Source: Mucidula mucida
Lineage: Eukaryota > Basidiomycota > Agaricomycetes > Agaricales > Physalacriaceae
Length of the DNA stretch: 14,766 bases
Assembly: GCA_015501055.1 (NCBI GenBank)
Contig: JADNYV010000827.1
Coordinates: 1 to 14,766, forward strand
Direction: 5' to 3'
A program made the translations under genes and the position numbers. Shown in pieces: positions 1 to 9,400 of the stretch (its first letter is position 1; every line of letters begins with the position of its first letter). Under the pieces are notes generated by a model. The model worked only from the letters and a program-made list of their open reading frames with translations, had not been told where the DNA came from and ran no database searches.

Positions 1-440
1 AATCCTTGTCAGTCATGTCCTTGCAATCCCTTGCCCACTGCAGCCTGGCCTTCTTTTGAGCTTTAGTTAAGTATGGTACCTGCCGTGCTACCCGCCGGTG
101 CAACCCATAGCCATCCAACACCTTCGCTACCGAACGGTCACTGATTTTTGGCTCGACCTCGTTTCCGATGTCCGCAAAGGGTTTTCTACGGTCTGCAAGG
201 GCCTTGTGGTGGATTAGGTGTGCCATGTGGTCCGTAATGGTTGGAGGCCGTCCAGTCTTTGGCAGGTTCTCGACAGAGCCCGTTTCACGGTACTTTCTCC
301 ATATTTTTCGTGCTGTCCCATAGGGTACTTATCCCAAATGTACCTGCATGTTTCTTGATATTTGGATCAACTAGCATGGCTCCAATGAATTGATTTTTCT
401 GGGCAGAGTCATGGTAGGGGTGTTGAGCAACCTTTGGCAT
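1..440 (-). pseudogene. Tc1/mariner-type transposase, 5' part, frameshifted
   Basis: The product would be a DDE transposase that excises and reinserts a DNA transposon; only the N-terminal DNA-binding half lies in the window. The start is ATG at 440-438 (MPKVAQHPYHDSAQ). About 37 residues on, the frame breaks near 326. From about 322 down to 1 another frame is open for over 100 codons with family features: GTARKIWRKYRETGSVENLP, then the GRPP motif typical of the linker between the two helix-turn-helix subdomains of Tc1 transposases, then SDRSVAKVLDGYGLHRR as the second helix-turn-helix. One extra base at 326 (or two missing) accounts for the shift. The catalytic Asp/Asp/Asp-or-Glu part lies beyond the left edge. 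Family assignment rests on remembered motifs and is firm; whether an intron rather than a mutation explains the frame change is open, but no good GT-AG pair fits. Confidence 0.88.
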
Positions 441-549
441 GAAAACGAGGCAGAAATTGAGGTATATTCAAAAGTTTAACGCGTACAAACAGGTGAGCAC
501 AATCACGATCGGCTTAGTCAGCGTCCATTACTTATTTCGGCAACGAGTA
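1..549. mobile_element. Tc1-like DNA transposon, right part
   Basis: This is the element carrying the transposase fragment. The transposase starts at 440, so the right terminal inverted repeat should lie within roughly the next 100 bp. The stretch 485-546 is non-coding and could hold it; TA dinucleotides at 548-549, 550-551 and 553-554 are possible insertion targets. The left end is outside the window, so the inverted repeat cannot be verified and the right boundary is a guess. The element would end within about 10 bp of the receptor stop codon. Confidence 0.4.
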
Positions 550-551
550 TA

Positions 552-1836
552 CTAACTCTCAAAGTAGTAACCAAAGTTCGAAACGTACATGGATTCTTGC
601 TCCTCGTCGCTCTTCAACGGCGTAAATCCAATCTCCGTCCTGATAGTTTCGTCTTCTCGAGTCGGATTGCCAGATTCTAACGACCACACGAGGGCTTCAA
701 AGCGCGTCAATCGTGACCACGTGCTTCTCTAGTTAGCCCAATCGTGATGAAGAAGATGAGGGCCGAGAACGGGAACAAGTAGCGTTCGACCTCGAGCGCA
801 AAGCCAGTTCTGGTCTGCCATACCACTTCGGGGTAGACATAGATTACGTTGAAGGCGAAATGTGTTTCCTCCCAGCTGATCCACGGAACAAGGGACGCCG
901 CGTTCATACAGAAGACGTATAGAGTGATTGGGACCATGAAGATGATGTCGGCGATAGCTATGAACATTAGACGTGTATAACGGCCGGCTGTCAGACCGCG
1001 GTGGGCAGAAAGCATCCTGTCGAAGGTCTTTTGGCGCTTTCGGAAAAGAATGAGGTTGAGGACTATACAAAGCATCAGTGGTGTGAAAGTCAAGATTAGG
1101 ACACACGCACCACTGTAGACCGCTGAAATGAACCCCAGGACGACGGGCCACGAGCTGACGAGAAGCAATGCAACCCAGGTATTGACCACAACAGAATGGC
1201 AGTCTATATTCTCGTATATAACATAACGTTGACCTTAAGGGATGTACGCTAGTAGTCTGAAACTTTAGCAGTCAACCCATGGATGAGATCGAAATACTCA
1301 CCTACGACTCCTTGAGCAATAGGGACAAGAATACATAGACAAAGATCGAAAATCAATTCGCCACGCCGCTAAGCCACGATGTCAAACTTGTGTACAGCCT
1401 CTATGTAAGTAAGACAGAATGTTTGATAGTTCTTTTCAGCGGATCCAACGTTGCGATGTAATACAGGCGGCGGCTGATACACAACATGGACACCGGGATA
1501 GCAACATTCCGCCCGACCATTATATGCGTAGCTACAAGCGTCTCGTCAATACAGCTCTCTCCGACATAAAACGCGAACATGCTAATATCGCACCAGACAG
1601 GCGCCAGGTCACGGTACCTGCCGTTCCATGCTATCGAGTTTATGAAAGTAATAAAGCAGCCAATGGCGGTCCAGATCATGTAGGCGCAGATGCCGACTTT
1701 CCAAGCTGTCGGCGAGGATTCCTGGCGCCGCCAGAGATGTGGACCCACCTTGGAGATGCCATGGTACAGGGAGGAGAACGAGAACGAGTCCAAGGACTGA
1801 AAAGAGCGTGAAGAGCCAGTTGGGAGAATATGCCAT
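552..1836 (-). CDS. STE3: STE3-like pheromone receptor (7TM GPCR), in-frame stop in exon 5
   Basis: This is a plasma-membrane G-protein-coupled receptor for lipopeptide mating pheromone (class D, STE3 family). Exons by hand splicing: 1749-1836, 1583-1705, 1416-1531, 1302-1368, 1111-1248, 721-1062, 552-676; these total 333 codons in one consistent frame. Introns are 43-53 nt. Family landmarks: PWHLQAWKVGICAYMIWTA (residues 25-43, TM1-TM2), INSIAWNG and APVWCDI (51-70), RNVAIPVSMLCISRRLYYIA (78-97, TM3 and loop), WPVVLGFISAVY (165-176, TM5), GRYTRLM (204-210), PWISWEETH (237-245), then TM7 and a short tail of about 45 residues. Anomalies: codon 136 is TAA (1237-1235) where relatives usually have Gln in a (V)QGHRF-like motif. 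The intron 1532-1582 would be GC-AG; it is 51 nt, so retaining it adds 17 residues without breaking frame. The intron 1063-1110 is 48 nt and also frame-neutral. Using an AAG acceptor at 1234 instead of TAG at 1249 removes the stop and gives 327 residues. Family call is near certain; function is doubtful. Confidence 0.93.
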
Positions 1837-2045
1837 GATGATCAGTATGTTTGGCGATAACGAACGAAGAAGTGGGGTCAACAGAGGAAACCATTGACTA
1901 TGAGTGGAATATATGTGTAGCGGAGGCAACGTAAGTTGAACGTCTCTCTCACAGACTAGCTTTTTCCCCTTGATACATCTGTTCGGAACACAAGGAAGAG
2001 AATTCAATCGTTCCCAAGGCATACTGTCTTGTCGAGATGAGGAGA

Positions 2046-2067
2046 GAGTATGAGTATGAGTATGAGT
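2046..2067. repeat. Hexanucleotide microsatellite (GAGTAT)3
   Basis: Three perfect GAGTAT units followed by GAGT, directly after a short GAGA tract. It lies in the 5' flank of the receptor gene about 210 bp upstream of its ATG. The core unit recurs once, as TATGAGTATGAG, inside a helicase intron near 8720. Confidence 0.85.
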
Positions 2068-2494
2068 TGGGGCTGACCTCCACCGTTGCATAATGGCGAC
2101 GGTATTGGCTCCGCGCTAGCATGTCCCGGCTACATGCCCGCGGTCGTTAAGCAGTGTCGCATGTGAGTGGGCACTCAAATTGCCGTCGTTTGCATACACC
2201 ACTTAACGAGTGACGAGCGACTACCAGACCCCATGGCAGTCGCTCCATTAAGCCGGGTTCCAGATGAACATTTATTGAACTTTCGGTATATCTACCACAG
2301 GATTGCGCGCCTTAGCTGCCGTGGTATCGCTCCCGAAAACACACACGGCGTGATCTGTCTTCTCCGCCTTGCAACGGAAGCCGCGGACCAGACCTTCGTT
2401 GTGCGGCTTAGACCCGAGTCGCTCAGGTCAACGCCCGTGACAGCCCGAGAGTCCGCAGACAGCCTCCTAACAAGCTAGCCTCGTCGCCCCAGCA

Positions 2495-2746
2495 GCACGC
2501 GACTCCCAGACCGCCGCCTCCTGGTGAGGAGTGCTACTCTGCTCGAGGTGGACTTTGCATCTTCTCCATTACAGCAGAGAGACAACCAGCCAAGGCGACA
2601 CCCACACAGGTTTCCTGACGAGCAGCGGCACTCTTGTTGAGGCGCACTGGCGCGACTGTCCCTCCGTCTTCATGGCAGACTCAGCAAGTCAAGGTGACAC
2701 CCATGCAGTCGTCCTGACGAGCAGCGGCGCTCTCATCGAGGTGCAC
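2495..2746 (+). repeat. Degenerate tandem repeat, unit about 99 bp (33 codons)
   Basis: Two adjacent 99-bp units occupy 2549-2647 and 2648-2746. Their last 60 bases (2588-2647 and 2687-2746) match at 48 of 60 positions. A partial earlier unit is visible at about 2495-2548, sharing the CTG..GAG.AG..G pattern and a GCGAC.CCCA block. On the plus strand both full units read as 33 residues beginning with Trp and ending with His, sharing SQGDTH, then LTSSG, then a short L-[VI]-E motif. Several differences fall at third codon positions and are synonymous (agc/agt, ggc/ggt, cac/cat, ctt/ctc). The earlier unit matches only in another frame. This could be the remnant of a repeat protein or a minisatellite; I do not recognise it. 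Confidence 0.72.
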
Positions 2747-3418
2747 AGATGATGATGGTGATTAGTGGTAAGATGATGATGGCAGGAAGTATCCGGTCAA
2801 CTGATGTTGGTGGAACAAGGCGAAGGATGAGATGAGGTCGGCATTTCTCAGGGGGCGTAATTGAAAAGCAACTCAATACAGAGTAGATACACTGTACCCG
2901 GTTGTGTATAAAGAACAAGGCCGTGATTGTACTTGGGTCGCCGGCATGAGCGATTCCAACCGAGAGCTCATTCTCCAGAAAGGTGCCGGTCCCAGTGCGA
3001 AGCCTTCAAACGTTTTCCGTTCCAGCCTCGGGGTTCATTACCAGTTGGTTTTGATACTCAAAAGATTCTTGTCCTACATGTTGGAGGCGACTTCGTTCGG
3101 TGAAGGATGCATGACTGGTACTCTAGGCCAAGGACATTGTGATGTGGGCAATGCGAAGTAAGTCATTCGAAGAGGGCTCAGTAGGCGATAACGAGTTGAA
3201 AGGGATCAAAAAGGAGATGTGCACGATGGTGCAAAAGCAATGATAGCGATAAGATAAGATGAAGATGCCTCTGCTCATGGTGCAAGCTAAACGGTAGGAG
3301 TGAACGCACTTCTTGAAAAAAAGTGCTGCCTGCATTATTAAAATGTGCGCTGTACCCACCGAACCCCAGCAATCGTCTCAAATCAGCTATTATTACAAAA
3401 AGCAACAAAAGGTCCATT

Positions 3419-6400
3419 TCAATCGTAGTATTCGAACCCGCCTTCGTCAAGCCTCACATCCGGCTTCGGCTTTCGCTTAGGACGGTAAGCACGCATAGTG
3501 AGAATTCCCCTGACGCCGATAGCGAGCTCTTCCGACAATTCAGGTGTAAGTTGGAATGGCAGGTCGGACAACACCTCATTCGCCCTCCCAACCACCTTCC
3601 TAAGCTCCAGGACGTCGCGTCTCACGTGAACGTCCGCAGTCGGCTGGAGCGACTTCTCCAGGTCGAATAACGCTCTTCCCGATCGACTGCGGATCAACGT
3701 GAGTGTTTTGAAGCAGAAGTGACTGTACAATCAGAAACCTACTTGGTCTTACTCAACAAGTCGTCCAGCTCCTCCATCTCCTGCGACTCCGCGTTGGTCA
3801 GCTTCTTCTTCGTACGATTCTTAAGCGCCAGGCACTCGGATTTGGCGTAATCGACACAGGTAAGGATGCTGACGAGCGGGCCGAGGAAGATATACCGATA
3901 CGATCCAGTCAACCCCACACTCATGCATGTGTTGTACAGGTGATTCTTCAAACCCGCTATACCATCTTTTGCGAATCCTCTGCGACGAGCCATTACACTC
4001 CTGTAGAGATTCTGGATGAGTAACGCGGCAGCATGTTCTTCGGGCGACGGTGGAGTCATTTCCGGCATATCGAGGGCCTCAGTGGGCTGGTCATCGTTTT
4101 CATCAGGCTCATCCGCTGTCTCTTCTAAATGTTCTTCTTGCACAACGGGCTGGGATATCTGCTGTGCTGATGGAACGGCTTGTTCAGTTTGAGAAATAGG
4201 CCGGGTTTCGGCGGAAGTCACTGGGCGATCTCGAAGTAACGAGCGAATATCGTCCGCACGGTCATAGAATATCTTGCAGATGCCGCCTTCAGCTTGGGAC
4301 GCTGACATTCTCGTCCTTTCTAGAAGCTGAATCATGTCGTCCGCGGAATCGTCTTCGAGTGAACGACGCGTGGCTTTGGCCAAGGCCATCCAGTTTTCGT
4401 TCGCGGCGTAGACGAATCTGTCATGATGTTAGGAGTCATACTCGGATAACAACTTTGTTCTTACTTGGAATACAGCCTATGCGGTCGGCCGAAATTCCCA
4501 AGCCGTGCAACAGCCTTTCTTATCTTCTCACGAAGCGCATCGTTGAGAGTGTTGCAGCCAACTAGAATAGTATTAACCATCAACATTGATCGCCAGATAA
4601 GTTGGTGACTTACGAAGACACATTGCGCGGACCCTATAAGTTGTAAGTTGTCGAAAGGACAAAGAATGGCTTCTTGACTTACAGCCGGAAGATGAACAGG
4701 TTACGGACAATTGCAGGAGAATTGTACATGTTTCGATTGACGCCATAAATGAGATAATCTGCGATATTTCAGAGGAGAAGTTGTAATATGAATGACACAG
4801 CCATACCTGCACCAGCGCCAGTATACAGCTGCTCCAAAAGGACGGTCATGCAGTCAGGGATGTGCCAGAAAATGTTGGTGCGAATAGTCGGGTTGAAATA
4901 GGGCGCGTCAATCTCGAAGTATTTTAGTAGCCAAGTTCGCGGTAGGGTGACGTTGTGGAAGCTGCCTTTCCTGGTACAGAAACATAGGATGAAGGAAGAG
5001 CATAGAAAATCAACATAGTCGCATAGGACGGAGATGTCGACCGGCAAGTTCTTTTCGACGATATAGCTATGTAAGCGTAAGATTAGTCTTAGCTGTGTAT
5101 CGTTGTATTTCACTCACTGAAGTGGGAAGGCACCTCTGCCCGTTTGATGGGCAAGCGAGAGTAACAGGTCCTCGTACATGTTCTGCGAAGTATGACCAGA
5201 GTCGACCTGGTAGCTATATTGCAGGTATCGAGATGGCACTTCCTCTACGCGGGAAAATTGACTTTGAAAGAGGTAATTCTTCGCAAGTAGCTGCTCGCGA
5301 TCGAACATGAACGCCATAACGGAGAGACGCATAATACGTCTGAGAAATGTGGTGTGAGGATGGAAGCTCTGCGAGAACGCGAGAGTCTGTATCCAAGATC
5401 GCAAGACTGTCATCGCCTCGGTCGCTTCTGGGATGGAGGATATATCCAAGTCAACAATAGTGCCCAAGGAGTGATGCGGGGATAGAGCGCGTTATAGAGG
5501 CGCTCAACCAAAAACCTAGAAGTAATCAGTATCAAGCAAGATAATGGAATATGTTCATACCTCGGTGACAGCGACTGCTCATCACTCTCAAGGGTGAAGG
5601 TTGCGTTATTACAAAGCCACCGGAAGATCAGGATTTGTTGTAGATGAGCTCGGACGCGCTGAGCGTAATAGTTGGCAGGAATATCGCATTCCAATAGATG
5701 CTCATCTGGACATGCGACACGCGGGCATGCACCCGAGAACATGTAGGAGAGGCAGGGGGTGAACGCCCGAGCGTTCCAGCATACTTCGTTCATGCCGGTA
5801 GCTATAGTTCTCAGCCGCAAAGACAATATTTGGCGGAACTGGACATGAAAGTCTGCAACAGACATCTCCGGCGAATATCCACGCCCTAGTCGAAGTAGCT
5901 CACGGTGCAGAAAGACTGCCGAGATAGGCGCCGAGACCTTGTTTTCCGAGATTCGCGAAACACCAAAAAGACGTCGTAGAGAGGCATCATTGATGGCATC
6001 CGGATGAAAGGCGGCTTTGGAAAGCAACGCGACATATGAAAGAAAAACCGCCAGTTTCCGAACCATTTCGGTTAATGGAGCAGATTGAAGGCTCACACGG
6101 GTTGAAAAGACGTGATCAAGGCAGTGTAGTGCAGAAGCGGGATCTTTCTCTGCCAAGAATCCTCGACTCAATTCAACCAATGCGGGTCGCGAATAGGTAG
6201 CAATTGCACGGAACATGGCAAGCTTATGAACAGTTCATTAGCGTACAGATGGAATATCATTTATCGCTGCATACCTGTTTCACGTAAGCCGGAGATATAC
6301 TGCGTATGTCGTCGGGCACTAAAGCTAGAAGGTTTTGTACACGAGGATCCGTCTGCACCATAGAACATGGTCTGCCAAATGAACAGTAGGACCACAGGCC

Positions 6401-9400
6401 TTCCACAATACAGTCGAGTCCTCGCTGCATTCCAACAGAGTTTTCGGGATCCTGCAAAAAGAGGGAAATGGCAACATCGCGTCGACCATCGGCGTAGTGG
6501 AGTTCGGCAGCTGCCACGGTATCGCCACGCATCACTAGAATATCAGCTCGTGCCATTCCCAGGTCACGCTCGTCCAAGTACTCCAGCACTTCCTCAGTTG
6601 AATCGAAAAGCCGGCATCCCTTACTGTAGGAAGTTAAGTCGATCTATATTAAGACTGGTACTGCGCCACGTACTCAATCTCCCGAGCATCGAAGTAGGCG
6701 AGACGTGCACGTTTGACGATGCTGTCAACAATCTTCACATCCATCGCGTCTCGAGAGGTCTCAACGACATCCAGCGCTTCATCGAACTTCTTCAGGTCCC
6801 GATACAATTCTCCCGAGCGAGTGAAATTTCCGGCTAGGCGATGAACGTACGCCGCCCGCTCCATGTTGTTGCCTTCTTCGAAACAAGCAGCACTGTTCTT
6901 CAGGTACACGAGGCGGGTTTCATCAGATTCCGCCTCTGCGCAATCATAGAATGCCTGTCCAGCCTCACTGAAAGCAAGGTGACATTCGCGAAGTTGTTGC
7001 TTCGTTTTCGGGATCAGCCGCGCCTTCTGGCGCTTGTAGTAAGCGCCCGCTATGGCCGCCCATTTGGGAAGATTTGCCCGCGTAAAACAGTGCCATGCCT
7101 GCCCGTATCTCTGTTGATGGAATAGTTCATGTCCTTGGGCAATCCATTCTTCTGGTCTGGAAGAAGTCGCAAGTTGAGGAGCCTCTTTTCCAGGGGCGTA
7201 ATTGTCCACAAGCCCGCGACTGGTCCAATACGTCTAGATTCATGTCAAGCCTTGCTTGGTGCGCGTTGAGACCCTTACCCTTATCGGGCGGCCTTTTTTA
7301 GAGCCGTCCGCTATCCAAACATTTTCTCGAGCTCGGGTAATGGCAACATAAAGGGACTTCAGCTAGAACCATCATTATAAGTTTCAGCCCAGAAACTGAT
7401 TGAGTAACCTACCTCGTAACAGACGCTAGCATGTCGAATGCTATTGAAGGCTGGCGCAGGTTCTTGCTGGCCCACTTGTCTCCAGTCGTCTATCGCATTG
7501 AGGACGACCCGCCAAGCACTATCAGTGATGCCGGAATCGCTGAAGAAGTTGTACAAGAGCACCTGGAAAGTGTAAGCCAAACAAAGTTACAGTCACTAGG
7601 AACCTACATCATTGAACTCGAGACCTTTGCTCTCGTAGATGGTCCTACACGAGATCAATAATGATAACAGGGTTTCGGACGGCAAGACTGACATCACAAC
7701 CCCGACCTTTCCAACCTTCTCCTCCAGGAGTTCCTTAGCGCGCTCGTCTCGTACCAAAATGCCTGGAACTTTTCAGTATAGACCAATTGAACGTCGGATG
7801 ATCAACTCACATTGGTGTGCCCCAAATTCCACCTTATTGCCCGCATCGCCGAAAATGAACTGCTCTAGCTCCTTGCCGTCATCGTTACTGAAAAACACCG
7901 GTCTGCAGCCATCTACAATTCCGACCTCCGGCGACAGTCTATCAATCGAATTAGGCCAAAATCGAGTGATGAGATCGATGACAGAGTGCGCGCAGTCAAC
8001 GATTCCCGCGTGAGACCTGTAGTTGACGGCCAGTTGGAAGAGTTCTGGGTCCGCGACATGCGTGACCGCGACGTTCGGTGACTGGCTCTGATTCTGGCGG
8101 TTCTGATTCTAGGAAAACATGAGCTCTTGTTACAGAAAGAGGCAACGAGGACCCACCTCTATTCGGAATAGGAAGGCTTTGAGGTCATCTAACCGGAACG
8201 CGCTTCCGATAGAGATCGCTTGGGCTGTGTCGCCCGCCCAGAAGAGGCCATGAGGGTTTGAACAAAGAGCGCGCAGAACTGGAACCATTGTTTAGTCGTT
8301 CATGACTCGATTCAGATGGGACACATACTCATCGCATCGATCAGTAAGTTGTCCTGGACTTCGTCGACATATCTGGTGGGACTGTCAATCACTTGCGCCT
8401 CTAGTAAGGTGTGTACGAACAGATGATCAATTCGTGTTCCCGGGACACCCAACTCTTCGAGGTATCGCAATATTTGGTGCGTGCTAACAAGCTTGAGTGA
8501 CAAGGTATATGATAACCCATGACTACACACCGGTCAGCAGAATCATAACCGTTGTTCTCCATCTTCAGCTTGAGGTAGGACTCGAAGAGTCCATAGACAT
8601 CTGGCGTGCGACCTTCCAACGTTGAATGTTGACTACTCAAATGCTCGTAATCTTGTAAACTGAGGTACCGCTTCTCTTCGTGAGCGTCTCCTCCGAACCC
8701 TTAATCATGCCTATACATTTTGTATGAGTATGAGAAAGGAGATGAAGACGAAGCGAAAATCCCTGTACCTAAGATCTCGCTGAAAACCAGAGCGGGATCT
8801 GATGCCAAGGTTAATGAGATTTGACGAATGAAACGGCGCACAAACACTTACCCAGTCCTTTCCGAAGGGGTTCTGGAAAATGAGCCCAATACGTTGACAC
8901 GAAGTTCTTATCGAACGAGATCATGTCAGCCTTACGATAGTCCTGCCGCTTGGCCAAAATGTCAGCTTCTAGTAGGTCGCACAACTGACAACACAATCGT
9001 TAATGCGGACTTAGACGCTGACATACGAAGAGCGTACTGCATCGTATGTAATGAAGAGAGGGAAGTGCTTGTCTTCCAGCTCGCTATACTTTTCTGGGAG
9101 ATCCTTCCGCACTTCCCTCTCTTCTTGCGGAATGAGAGAGATGCTTGTATCGCGGCCGGGCGGCGCTACGGACAAGCTCCGAAGCTCCTCCAACGTTTTC
9201 GATGCGTGCGTCAACGATGTCGACAGTTTCTCAAAATAATTCTGAACCTTGGTCGCGAGATGGCGCGACTTTGTGACAAAGACTTGGCGAGGCCGTGATC
9301 CGCCATTGCCGACCAAGTGGTGAGTGCGCTCGATGAGAAGCATCTTGAAAAGCATGGTTGTGGTCTTTCTGTTCAACGTTTTATTGAGTAGGCGATTAGT

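Larger units (their letters stand above)
1837..3418. other. Intergenic region between receptor and helicase genes
   Basis: I see no recognisable gene here. Open frames exist (for example plus-strand 2167-2478 and 2904-3161), but they lack family motifs or a convincing start context. The left part is the receptor 5' flank, with a TATA-like tract (TATATT on the minus strand around 1908-1914) about 70 bp upstream of its ATG. The right part, about 3200-3418, would be the helicase 3' UTR. A scan of both strands for Cys followed by three codons and a stop found no aliphatic CaaX end, so no pheromone precursor is visible. The notable content is a microsatellite and a tandem repeat, listed separately. 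Confidence 0.6.

Noticed and set aside
2167..2478. Plus-strand 103-codon ORF
   Set aside because: No recognisable motif, no supporting introns, and no usual start context; likely chance in GC-rich DNA.
2733..2918. Minus-strand ORF ending Cys-Ala-Pro-Arg, considered as a CaaX pheromone precursor
   Set aside because: Pro and Arg do not fit a farnesylated aliphatic CaaX end, the rest lacks precursor features, and the segment lies within the tandem repeat.
2904..3161. Plus-strand 85-codon ORF
   Set aside because: No family resemblance or CaaX end; its start is not a convincing ATG context.
3323..3670. Plus-strand 115-codon ORF opposite the last helicase exon
   Set aside because: Shadow of the helicase C-terminal coding sequence, which reads as a continuous family-like frame on the minus strand.
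8997..9026. Canonical-looking donor GTATGT at 9026 as the end of the helicase exon 9038-9368
   Set aside because: It gives the wrong phase; the upstream GTACGC donor at 9037 joins TYDA to LCDLLEAD in frame and matches the family.
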